From the NCBI GenBank assembly GCA_021413925.1, contig JAIOPL010000006.1:124001-188000 (forward strand): a stretch of DNA of 64,000 nt. The letters are read 5' to 3'. The notes under the pieces were generated by a model, which ran no database searches, was not told where the DNA came from, and saw nothing but the letters and a program-made list of their open reading frames with translations. A program made the position numbers and the translations under genes. This DNA is from Verrucomicrobiota bacterium. GTDB lineage: Bacteria > Verrucomicrobiota > Verrucomicrobiia > Chthoniobacterales > UBA6821. Of the stretch, positions 52,664 to 60,480 are shown one piece after another (within the stretch, counting starts at the first letter, position 1; the number at the start of each line of letters is the position of its first letter).

Positions 52664-52718
52664 GAGGCTGAAGGCGAAAGGCGAAAGGCGAAAGGCGAAA
52701 GGCGAGGGTCGAGGGTCG
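52664..52718 (-). repeat. GAAAGGC tandem tract upstream of the Phd-like antitoxin
   Basis: At least four GCGAAAG(G) heptamer-type units followed by two GAGGGTC units on plus. On the coding strand they read TTTCGCCTTTCGCC and end about 45 bases before the antitoxin ATG. The tract may vary in length by slippage. Confidence 0.65.
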
Positions 52719-52727
52719 AACCGATCG

Positions 52728-52765
52728 GAACTTGCGCTCCAACGGGGCGAGCCCGTTGGGGGCGG
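52728..52765 (+). repeat. REP-like hairpin, copy 4
   Basis: GAACTTGCGCTCCAACGGGG then CGAGCCCGTTGGGGGCGG. The loop differs by compensating-neutral changes. It lies on the 3' side of the transposase-like gene. A related hairpin, CCCGTGGGCTTGTCCCATGG, follows at 52784-52803. Confidence 0.7.
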
Positions 52766-52823
52766 ACTGCGGATCCCCTCCCCCGTGGGCTTGTCCCATG
52801 GGAAGGAGAGTTCTGATCCGGGA

Positions 52824-53618
52824 CTAGACCTGGATCGACTGACGGGAATAGGAGGAGAAACTTCCCACGTAAACCCGATCCGAGAAGAGCCTCAAACCAG
52901 ACGCTCTGTTCAATGCCCGCCAGCACCCCTCTGCAATCTCGGCGGGCGACCGGAGGGGATTCCCTCGGAACGCCAGATGCACGTGATCGGGCATGAACGA
53001 CATCGACTTGAGGGCAATCTCCTCCTCGTCCGCCCACTCGGGGATGGCGGAAGCAAGTTTCGGAAGGAAATCCTCCCTGCCGATCCTCCACCGGCTACCG
53101 GTCACTGCCACGAGATGGAGGTTGTACCAATATCGGCCGCGTGCGGACTCGGCAGGGTCTTCCAAACGGACGGAGGGAAATTCCCTGCTGAACTCCGCCA
53201 GTGTCCGGGCGTAATGGGGATCGGCAAAGTCGCCGCGCTTCTGCTGCAAGGTGAGGTAGCGCTCCACCACGCTGTCGGTATTCTCTCCCAGGGAGCGCAT
53301 ACCGACTTTGCGGGACCATTGCACGGGAGCGCCCGACTGTCGCATGGCGTGGTCAAGCCTCCCCTTGACCCGCATGGCGAAGAATGCCGGCGAGACAGCG
53401 GGCTCGACTTCGAAGCTCATCTGAACGAAGTCACGTGACCATCGGCATCCAAGTCGACGGAACCCGTCCGCGAGCCAGAGGGGGTCGATTCCGGAGAGGT
53501 CGGGCTGGTCGGGAAGAGAGGCGCCGGATCCGGAGGGCCACCCGTCCCATGTGTAGAGCAATCTGTGGACGAGTGGCATCCTGCGAGGTCGCACTTTCAT
53601 AGGAAGGTAAGGTTGCAT
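52824..53618 (-). CDS. IS200/RAYT-like HUH transposase with N-terminal extension
   Basis: 264 residues from ATG 53618 (MQPYLPMKVRPRR); ATG 53600 is an alternative. A longer frame to 54089 includes translated hairpin repeats and is rejected. The last 110 residues match the Y1 transposase fold: first strand YWYNLHLVAVT, helix FLPKLASAIPEWA, then the HUH motif MPDHVHLAF (His212, His214) and helix SPAEIAEGCWRALNRASG. Two candidate nucleophile tyrosines are at 250 and 257. The first 150 residues are unlike classical IS200. Hairpin repeats in one orientation lie on both sides, the arrangement of REP-associated transposases. Probably a single-copy domesticated enzyme. Confidence 0.7.
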   Translation of the reverse strand: MQPYLPMKVRPRRMPLVHRLLYTWDGWPSGSGASLPDQPDLSGIDPLWLADGFRRLGCRWSRDFVQMSFEVEPAVSPAFFAMRVKGRLDHAMRQSGAPVQWSRKVGMRSLGENTDSVVERYLTLQQKRGDFADPHYARTLAEFSREFPSVRLEDPAESARGRYWYNLHLVAVTGSRWRIGREDFLPKLASAIPEWADEEEIALKSMSFMPDHVHLAFRGNPLRSPAEIAEGCWRALNRASGLRLFSDRVYVGSFSSYSRQSIQV

Positions 53619-53640
53619 CGAGTGTGTTCGATGCAAGGGG

Positions 53641-53738
53641 GAACTTTCGCTCCAACGGGGTGAACCCGTTGGGGGCGGCGGCCCGGCCTCCCGATCAGAA
53701 CTTGCGCTCCAACGGGGTGAACCCGTTGGGGGCGGCGG
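53641..53738 (+). repeat. REP-like hairpins, copies 5 and 6 in tandem
   Basis: Two units 57 bases apart (53641-53679 and 53698-53738): GAACTTTCGCTCCAACGGGG and GAACTTGCGCTCCAACGGGG, each followed by TGAACCCGTTGGGGGCGGCG. The linker is GCCCGGCCTCCCGATCA. They lie on the 5' side of the transposase-like gene. Confidence 0.75.
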
Positions 53739-53749
53739 CGGGTCCACCT

Positions 53750-53791
53750 TTCCACCTTTCCACCTTTCCACCATTCCACCTTCCTGATTAG
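53750..53791 (+). repeat. CCACCTTT tandem leader before the first acetylation gene
   Basis: Four CCACCTTT units and two CCATTCCACCTT-type variants end 18 bases before the ATG at 53809. On the coding strand the tract is purely pyrimidine plus A and contains no Shine-Dalgarno. Confidence 0.6.
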
Positions 53792-53808
53792 ATTTTCGGT
53801 TTACCTCC

Positions 53809-56001
53809 ATGCCGAACAACTCCCCCACCCCGCTTCGTGCCCGCCACTCACGCTCTGCGTTTCTCGGACGCGCTCTGGGGTTCCTTGTGCTGGGGGCTTT
53901 CCTGACCCCGCTTGCCATCCATGGAGCGGATTCGCAGGCTGGCCCCACGGCGCAGGAACGGGCCAAGGAATTGGAAGCAAGGAAAGCGGCGATCGATCGC
54001 GACATAGCAACTCTTGAGGCGCGTAAGAAGCGCCCTCTCTCGCCCGAGGTGAGGCAGAAGCTGAACGCCAGGTTTGATGAGATCATCAAGAATAAAGGCT
54101 ACAACGATGCGAACGGCGCGCTCTTTCAGAATGCCGTGGTCGAGCTTGTTGCCAAAAATGAAGGGATGACGGGAAAGCCCTCGGCGATCGACTCCTTGAT
54201 TGCCTTCAGCCAGCAATTGGCGGAACAGAACACGGATCTCATCGTGATCCCGGTGGAAAACGCGGTCACCCTGCATGCGCACAAGCTCGTGCCGGGACAA
54301 ATCGGCCCGAAAGACGATATCTGGCCGGCTTACAACGATGGCCTGCTTGCGTTGATGAAGGCGAATGTCGAGGTCATCGATCTTGCCGATCCGTTTGCCG
54401 ACAAACTCCAATCCGAAGGGGTGGACTGCTTCAACAAGTATGACCACCATTGGTCCACGGCGGGCATCCTGGAAGCTTGCAAGATCCTTGGCGAGCGACT
54501 CCAGCGCTACGGCTTCGCCAATGAGGCTGCCGATCAGAAGTCCCGTTTTACAACCAAGGAGGTTGATTTCCCGACGCCTTTCCAGATCTTCTCCCACAAC
54601 GATATCATCCCTAAGAAGGAATACGGTGATAATGCCACCAACCCTGAGAAATATGGACTGCCAGCCACGATCAAGGTTCAGCAGGTCATGCTGGATGGCG
54701 CCGTTTTCGACAGCGTCACGCAAAGCTCCAAGAGCGAGCGCATCGATCCCGTGCTTGTCATGGGAGACAGCAATGTCATGCACTTGTCCAGAACAGTGAA
54801 GAACGATGTCTTTGGAGCGGGATTCCCGGAGCATCTTTCCAGGACCTTGGGGATTCCCGTGGCCCGGAGAGATGAAGCCAATGGCGGAAATCTTGTTCCC
54901 CGCCGCTATGGCGATCGCTTCGTCAAACAAAGCCCGCAGCCCCGGGTTGTCATCATCGCCTTGACCCGCGCAGCCATGACGAAAGACTGGCAGGTCATCA
55001 AATTCCCCTCAGCCAATGACAGCAAGGTTGCGCCATCGGCATCCTTCGTGAGGTCGGATAGCACCACGCTGGGCGATTGGAAGGGCAAATATGGCAAGGA
55101 CGGCTTCTTCATCGTCGGTGCCAAGTCAGCGCCCCCGGCCTATGTCTGCTTCCACGGCGCTCCCCAGATTCTTCCTCTTACGAATGACATGTTTTATAAA
55201 TACGCCGAAAGCGGTTTTAAAATGCAGGTGATGGATGTTTTTAAAAATGCCAAGCCTTCGCAAGCAATGCTTCCAGTTTACCTACGCTTGCCTGAGCCGG
55301 TGGAGGGAAAAGATCTGAGTGGGAAGGTCTGGATCAATCACATGGGCAACCGCATGGCGATTGATCTGAAATTCCAGGATGCCGAGGAGCATCAAGTCGC
55401 CCTCTATCTTTCCGACATCGGAGGCCACAAAAATGTGATCGGCGTGGAGGTGACTGAACAGGAATCGGGCAAGGTGCTCGATCCCAAGCGGGTCTTTGAT
55501 GTCCAGCGTAGCGGAGCCTACGCGGTGTACAATGTCCGCGGCCAAGTGCGCTTTATCCTCAACAGGGAGAGCAGCGGTGGAGGGCCGCAGGTCGGAGGAT
55601 TCTTCTTTGATCCCGTGGAGGGCGCTGCGCCCAAAGGCGCTGCTTGGTCGGCACCGGTCACTGCGCGGGTCAAGTTCCTGAGTGCCGTGCCGGATCCCGG
55701 CAAGACGGTTTACAAGGATGCGTTGACCACGGCAGTCTTCACGGTGGTCGAGTCGCAGAATCCGATATTGCCGAAAGGTTCGGATTTCTTTGCCATCCAG
55801 CAGGTGATGCAGAACACGACACTGATGAAGGCCGCGAACCTGAAGCAAGGGCAGGAGTTGAAGCTGTCGCTTCAGAGCTGGGATGATGCCATCAAGGCCG
55901 ATCCCAAGCTGGAATCCCTGCAGCGCATCGACGAGACGGAGTTCAATCCCAACCTGCCCATGGTATGGGTCAAGGACTTCGAAAGCGCCGCCGGTAAATG
56001 A
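53809..56001 (+). CDS. AlgJ/AlgX-like SGNH acetyltransferase component (large)
   Basis: 730 residues. An N-terminal signal or anchor (ALGFLVLGAFLTPLAIHGAD) and a coiled-coil stretch (residues 45-85, ERAKELEARKAAIDRDIATLEARKK in part) precede the SGNH-like domain. Its catalytic blocks are YDHHWSTAG (Asp212, His214) and VMGDSNVM (Ser321). The 300 residues after the domain are beta-rich and look like carbohydrate-binding modules. Alginate AlgJ and AlgX move acetyl to or on the polymer in the periplasm. First gene of a four-gene run; the 41 bases before the MBOAT gene support one transcript. Confidence 0.75.
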   Translation: MPNNSPTPLRARHSRSAFLGRALGFLVLGAFLTPLAIHGADSQAGPTAQERAKELEARKAAIDRDIATLEARKKRPLSPEVRQKLNARFDEIIKNKGYNDANGALFQNAVVELVAKNEGMTGKPSAIDSLIAFSQQLAEQNTDLIVIPVENAVTLHAHKLVPGQIGPKDDIWPAYNDGLLALMKANVEVIDLADPFADKLQSEGVDCFNKYDHHWSTAGILEACKILGERLQRYGFANEAADQKSRFTTKEVDFPTPFQIFSHNDIIPKKEYGDNATNPEKYGLPATIKVQQVMLDGAVFDSVTQSSKSERIDPVLVMGDSNVMHLSRTVKNDVFGAGFPEHLSRTLGIPVARRDEANGGNLVPRRYGDRFVKQSPQPRVVIIALTRAAMTKDWQVIKFPSANDSKVAPSASFVRSDSTTLGDWKGKYGKDGFFIVGAKSAPPAYVCFHGAPQILPLTNDMFYKYAESGFKMQVMDVFKNAKPSQAMLPVYLRLPEPVEGKDLSGKVWINHMGNRMAIDLKFQDAEEHQVALYLSDIGGHKNVIGVEVTEQESGKVLDPKRVFDVQRSGAYAVYNVRGQVRFILNRESSGGGPQVGGFFFDPVEGAAPKGAAWSAPVTARVKFLSAVPDPGKTVYKDALTTAVFTVVESQNPILPKGSDFFAIQQVMQNTTLMKAANLKQGQELKLSLQSWDDAIKADPKLESLQRIDETEFNPNLPMVWVKDFESAAGK

Positions 56002-56042
56002 CCGGATGAGTTGCCGCGGAAACAATCCGGCCTAGCGAAGAC

Positions 56043-57518
56043 ATGGTTTTCAGTTCCCACATTTTTCTCTTCTACTTCCTGCCGCTTGCCCTGGGTGCGT
56101 ATTACGCGCTCCACCGCGCGCAACAACGCTGGCAGAATGTCATCCTGATCCTCTTCGGTTACGCTTTCTACGGCTGGGCCGAGCCGCAGTTCATCCCGTT
56201 GATGTTCACGACGACCCTGGTGGACTGGTTCGTGAGCCTGGCCATCGCCCACGACAACTGGAAGGTCTGGCAGGTCTGGCATCAACCGGTGGTCCGCCTG
56301 ACGGAGGGAGGTCCGCGCAGCAAACTGCAAAAACGAGCGATCACCGTCTCCATGACGGCGAATCTCGTCGTTCTGGGCTTCTTCAAGTATTTCAACTTCG
56401 GCGTGGACAGCTACAACGCCCTCGCCGCTTCGCTGGGCATGGAATCCTGGCAATGGGACACTTTCTTCCGGGTGGTCCTCCCGCTCGGCATCAGCTTCTA
56501 CACGTTCCAGGCGATGAGTTACACGATCGATGTGTATCGCGGCGAGGCGAAGGCGATGCGGAACTTTGTGGATTTTTCCTGCTTCGTTTCCATGTTCCCG
56601 CACCTTGTTGCGGGCCCGATCCTGAAGTTCTCCTATCTCGCCGATCAATTGGAAAGCCGCACCCTGACGACGGAAAAATTCGCCCGCGGGGCCGCCTTCT
56701 TCGCAATGGGGCTGACCAAGAAGATCCTCCTGGCCAATCCCTGCGGCAAGATCGCGGACCTGAACTTCAATGCGGGATCCGTCGGCTTTCTGGATTCCTG
56801 GTATGGCGCGGTGGCCTACGCATTCCAGATCTATTTCGACTTCAGCGCGTATTCCGACATGGCGATCGGTCTGGGACTGATGTTCGGTTTCATCTTCGCG
56901 AAGAACTTCGACTCACCCTACAAATCGGCATCGATCACGGAATTCTGGCGCCGCTGGCACATCTCGCTCTCCTCATGGCTGCGCGATTACCTTTACATCC
57001 CGCTCGGCGGAAACCGCAAAGGCGAAGTCAGGACCTACATCAACCTGTTTCTCGTCATGCTCCTGGGCGGCCTGTGGCACGGCGCTTCCTGGAACTTCGT
57101 GATCTGGGGCGGCATTCACGGCTCGATGCTCGCCGTCGAGCGCGCGCACGGAAAGCACGGTTTCTTCACGCGGTTGCCCCGCCCGGTCCAGGTGGCGCTG
57201 ACCTTCGTCATCGTCGTCTTCGCGTGGGTGTTTTTCCGCGCGCGGGATCTGCCGACCGCTCTCTCCTATTGCGGCAGCATGCTGGGACTCAAGACACCGC
57301 AGGCAAGCGAAGGCCTCATCGCCGGAGTCGTGTATCAACCCTACTATTTGCTCAGTTTCCTGCTCGCCGGCTTCATCGCCTGGTTCGGGGTCCAGACCTG
57401 GGATTGGACGAGGCAGATCACGCCCGCAAAGGCCGCGGTCATCGTGCTGCTCTTCTGGCTGGCGCTGGTCGTCATGGCCACGCAGTCGTACAATCCGTTC
57501 ATCTACTTCATTTTCTAA
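56043..57518 (+). CDS. MBOAT family O-acetyltransferase (AlgI-like)
   Basis: 491 residues with about ten to twelve membrane helices. MBOAT/AlgI signatures: YALHRAQQRWQN, LGISFYTFQAMSYTIDVYRGE, FPHLVAGPILKFS, FSAYSDMAIGLGLMFGF, FNSPY-like FDSPYKSASITEFWRRWHISLSSWLRDYLYIPLGG (Arg-Trp-His), and the catalytic His in GGLWHGASWNF (His346). It moves acetyl groups across the inner membrane to periplasmic acceptors for exopolysaccharide acetylation. The flanking AlgJ/AlgX-like genes would complete the reaction. It is followed by the next gene after three bases. Confidence 0.93.
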   Translation: MVFSSHIFLFYFLPLALGAYYALHRAQQRWQNVILILFGYAFYGWAEPQFIPLMFTTTLVDWFVSLAIAHDNWKVWQVWHQPVVRLTEGGPRSKLQKRAITVSMTANLVVLGFFKYFNFGVDSYNALAASLGMESWQWDTFFRVVLPLGISFYTFQAMSYTIDVYRGEAKAMRNFVDFSCFVSMFPHLVAGPILKFSYLADQLESRTLTTEKFARGAAFFAMGLTKKILLANPCGKIADLNFNAGSVGFLDSWYGAVAYAFQIYFDFSAYSDMAIGLGLMFGFIFAKNFDSPYKSASITEFWRRWHISLSSWLRDYLYIPLGGNRKGEVRTYINLFLVMLLGGLWHGASWNFVIWGGIHGSMLAVERAHGKHGFFTRLPRPVQVALTFVIVVFAWVFFRARDLPTALSYCGSMLGLKTPQASEGLIAGVVYQPYYLLSFLLAGFIAWFGVQTWDWTRQITPAKAAVIVLLFWLALVVMATQSYNPFIYFIF

Positions 57519-57521
57519 TCC

Positions 57522-59243
57522 ATGTCCGACTCCCAGTACACCAGGATGACCCGCGAGGAGATCGCGGAGGAACAGGTTGGCAAAACGTCGATCAGCCGAA
57601 CGATGGCGTATGCGTTGCTCGGCGCTTTTTTGGCGACGATCCTCTCGGTGCCGGTCACCCAGCATTGGATCGAGGTCCGCACCGGTTTTGCGGAGAAAGG
57701 CCATTGGGTGTGGCCGAAGGCCTATGACGCGCTTCGCATTCCCGGCAATGCGGTGAAGGCCTTCGATGATCCGGCACACCATGGATTCTGGGACAGATTC
57801 CAAGCGGCGAATTCCAGTTTCATGCGGGGCGTGAAGGCTTACGAAAAAGCGCTGGAGGAAGACTCCTTCGTCGCCCGCGCATCGCTCCCCCCCACCCAGG
57901 CGATGACGGCGGAGTTCCTCGGTCTGGGAAACGAGCAGGTCTACCTCGGACGCGACGGCTGGCTCTTCTATCAACCCGAGGTGGGCTATCTCACGGGCGA
58001 GGGTTTCCTCAACACCAATGTGCTCCGGAGCCGCAGCCGCACCGGTCACGCGGGAGAGGCATTGGTGCAGCCGAACCCGGTGAAGGCCATCGTGGATTTC
58101 AACGCCCAGCTGCGCGACCAGGGCATCCACCTCATCATGATGCCCGCGCCGGTGAAGCCAATGATCGAACCCGAGCGGTTGTCAAAGCGCTATCACGAAC
58201 CCTTGCCGATTCCGCTGCAGAATGCCTCCTACGGGGAGTTCCTCAGGCAGCTCAAGGCCGCTGGCGTGGATATGCTGGATGTCTCTCCCGCCCTCGCGCA
58301 GGCCAAACTGGCGTCGGGTGAACCCCAATTCCTGACAACCGACACGCATTGGACCCCCGGGGCCATGGACATGGCGGCGGGCTTGTTGGCCGAACATGCC
58401 CGGGGGCTCGGTCTTCTGGACGGTCCCGGGCTGACACTGACGCGATCCAACCAGCCTGTGAGCAACACGGGGGACATCGCCGCCATGCTGAAGCTGCCCG
58501 CCGACTCGCATCTCTACCCCAAGCAGTCGGTGATCGTGCAACCCGTTTGGAACGGCAATGCGCCGTTCCAACCCGATCCCGCCGCCCAGATCCTCGTGCT
58601 GGGCGACAGCTTCTCGAACATCTACTCGTTGGAAGCCATGGGCTGGGGCGCTTCCGCGGGTTTCGTCGAGCAACTGGCCCATCACCTGGGCCGACCGGTG
58701 GATGCGATTCTTAGAAACGATGCGGCCGCTTTCGCGACTAGGGAATTGCTGGCAAAGGAACTTGCGCAAGGGAAGGACAGGCTGGCCGGCAAAAAGATCG
58801 TGGTTTGGGAATTCGCCATGCGCGAACTCGGGGTCGGGAACTGGAAAATGATTCCCTTGAAGCTCGGCGGGAAACGCGAGACCGGCATGTATATTCCTGC
58901 TGCCGGCAAGACAGTCGAAGTCCGCGGCGTTGTGCGTGCGGCGTCCACCGCCCCACGGCCGGGATCCGTGCCCTACAAGGACCATATCGTCATGCTCCAT
59001 CTGGCGAACCTCGAATCGCCGGATGACCCGGCAGCCGCCGGCAGGGAAGCCGTCGTCTTTGTCTGGAGCATGCAGGACAACAATCCCACACCCGCCGCGC
59101 GCCTGCGCTCAGGCGACACGGTGAAACTGAGTCTGCGTCGGTGGGCCGACGTGACGGCGAAATACGAGGCGATCAACCGCAGCGAACTCGAGGACGAAAC
59201 ACTCCTGCTCGCCGAACCGAACTGGGGCGAGCCTCTCAAGTAA
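57522..59243 (+). CDS. AlgJ/AlgX-like SGNH acetyltransferase (membrane-anchored)
   Basis: 573 residues. An N-terminal cytoplasmic stretch of about 28 residues precedes one membrane helix (AYALLGAFLATILSVPV). The SGNH-like domain follows: LGRDGWLFY near residue 147, TTDTHWTPGAMDMA (Asp274, His276) and LGDSFSNIY (Ser363). A beta-rich C-terminal domain of about 130 residues ends the protein. All three catalytic positions are intact. It is the best candidate for the main acetyl acceptor-transfer enzyme in the cassette. It is coupled to the MBOAT gene by a three-base gap. Confidence 0.82.
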   Translation: MSDSQYTRMTREEIAEEQVGKTSISRTMAYALLGAFLATILSVPVTQHWIEVRTGFAEKGHWVWPKAYDALRIPGNAVKAFDDPAHHGFWDRFQAANSSFMRGVKAYEKALEEDSFVARASLPPTQAMTAEFLGLGNEQVYLGRDGWLFYQPEVGYLTGEGFLNTNVLRSRSRTGHAGEALVQPNPVKAIVDFNAQLRDQGIHLIMMPAPVKPMIEPERLSKRYHEPLPIPLQNASYGEFLRQLKAAGVDMLDVSPALAQAKLASGEPQFLTTDTHWTPGAMDMAAGLLAEHARGLGLLDGPGLTLTRSNQPVSNTGDIAAMLKLPADSHLYPKQSVIVQPVWNGNAPFQPDPAAQILVLGDSFSNIYSLEAMGWGASAGFVEQLAHHLGRPVDAILRNDAAAFATRELLAKELAQGKDRLAGKKIVVWEFAMRELGVGNWKMIPLKLGGKRETGMYIPAAGKTVEVRGVVRAASTAPRPGSVPYKDHIVMLHLANLESPDDPAAAGREAVVFVWSMQDNNPTPAARLRSGDTVKLSLRRWADVTAKYEAINRSELEDETLLLAEPNWGEPLK

Positions 59244-59262
59244 ACCTTACCATTCCATCCTT

Positions 59263-60270
59263 ATGTTCAAAAAAACCACCCTGCTAGCAGGTCTCGCCTC
59301 CCTCGCCGCTCTCGGAGCCGTGCAACCTGTCTCCGCCACCACCGCAACAGCCTTTCAGGAAACCTGCGCCAAGCAGGCGGCCTCGGGGGACACCCAGTCC
59401 ATCGCCACCGACAAGGGCTGGAACTTCCTGAGAGCGGAACTACGGCATCTCGGGGTCGGCACGTTCTGGGGAGAAGCGGCGGCCAAAGTTTCCAAGGCCT
59501 CGTCGCCCGACAAGGCGGACCCCCTTCCGGCGATCGTGGACTTCAACGACCAGTTGAAGGCCGCCGGCGTGGAGCTCATCCTCCTTCCGGTGCCCTGCAA
59601 GGCGGTGATCTACGCCGATCAGGTTGATCCCGCCGCCAAGGATCGCCTCGATGACGCTCATCGTGCGTTTTATGCCCTGCTGCGTGAAAAGGGCGTGAAG
59701 GTGGTTGATTTGACCGACCTTTTTCTCGGGAAAAAAACAGAGGGACCGCTTCTCTACTGCAAGACCGACACACACTGGTCCCCCTACGCCTGCGAACTCG
59801 CCGCAAAAGCCGTCAAAGAACAAATCGGCTCACCGGCATGGCTCAAATCAGATGCCTCCGCGTTTTCCAGCCGTCAGGAAGCCCGCGTGATTACCGGGGA
59901 CCAAACCGACGGGAAAGGCTCGGAGGAACTGAAGGCGCGCGTGGTCTCGGCGCCTGCCGGAAAGTCAACGATCGACAAATCCAGTCCGGTCCTTCTCCTG
60001 GGGGACAGTCACACCATGGTTTTCAATGCCGGCAACGATCTGCACGGCACCGGGGCAGGACTGGCCGACCAACTGGCACTGGACCTTGGGATTCCCGTTG
60101 ATGTGATCGGAGTGAGGGGCTCGGGAGCCACCCCCGCACGCATCAACCTTCTGCGCCACATCAAATCCGAGCCGGGCTATCTCTCCGGCAAAAAGGTCGT
60201 GATCTGGTGCTTTGCCGCCCGGGAGTTCACGGAAAGCACGGGCTGGTCCGTTCTGAAACTCGCCCAGTAA
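59263..60270 (+). CDS. AlgJ/AlgX-like SGNH protein (small, secreted)
   Basis: 335 residues. A Sec signal peptide (KKTTLLAGLASLAALGAV, cleavage near SATTA) is followed by a single SGNH-like domain: KTDTHWSPYACELAA (Asp169, His171) and LLGDSHTMVF (Ser249). It lacks the C-terminal beta domain of the two larger relatives. It is the last gene of the cassette, 19 bases after its neighbour, and is followed by a MITE-like hairpin that may end the transcript. Confidence 0.8.
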   Translation: MFKKTTLLAGLASLAALGAVQPVSATTATAFQETCAKQAASGDTQSIATDKGWNFLRAELRHLGVGTFWGEAAAKVSKASSPDKADPLPAIVDFNDQLKAAGVELILLPVPCKAVIYADQVDPAAKDRLDDAHRAFYALLREKGVKVVDLTDLFLGKKTEGPLLYCKTDTHWSPYACELAAKAVKEQIGSPAWLKSDASAFSSRQEARVITGDQTDGKGSEELKARVVSAPAGKSTIDKSSPVLLLGDSHTMVFNAGNDLHGTGAGLADQLALDLGIPVDVIGVRGSGATPARINLLRHIKSEPGYLSGKKVVIWCFAAREFTESTGWSVLKLAQ

Positions 60271-60286
60271 GGCGGCCTCTGTTTTT

Positions 60287-60446
60287 ATACCATTTCCATG
60301 ATTAGTCTGGTGGAATTAGCGAAGGGATTTTGGTGATGGGCTAGGCGGAAGACCGAGGGCTATCTGAAGATAACCCGAGGGATGACAACAACGCCCATCG
60401 CCGAAAGAACCAGCTGATTTCACCGGAATAAGAGTGGAGATGGTAT
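60287..60446. mobile_element. MITE-like 160-bp long imperfect hairpin
   Basis: Ends ATACCATTTCCATGATTAGT and ACTCTTATTCCGGTGA-complement...TGGAGATGGTAT are inverted (ATACCATYTCCA on both sides). Nested inside are GGTGATGGGC/GCCCATCGCC and GAGGGCTATC/GATAACCCGAG arms, so the whole element can fold into one rod. It has no coding capacity. It lies between the convergent small SGNH gene and the esterase gene and could terminate both. Confidence 0.6.
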
Positions 60447-60480
60447 TACTCAGTCGGGCGACGCAAAGCAGCGGCGCGCT

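Noticed and set aside
52620-52799. Long N-terminal extension of the Phd-like antitoxin
   Set aside because: Residues come from hairpin copy 4 and the GAAAGGC tandem tract. The Phd domain begins exactly at ATG 52619.
50901-53738. CRISPR array
   Set aside because: The hairpins are similar in sequence but irregularly spaced (57 bp to 0.9 kb) with genes between, and no cas gene is near.
53619-54089. N-terminal extension of the transposase frame with PPPTGSPRWSASS text
   Set aside because: This peptide is the translation of the REP-like hairpins, and part of the extension overlaps the signal region of the opposite-strand acetylation gene.
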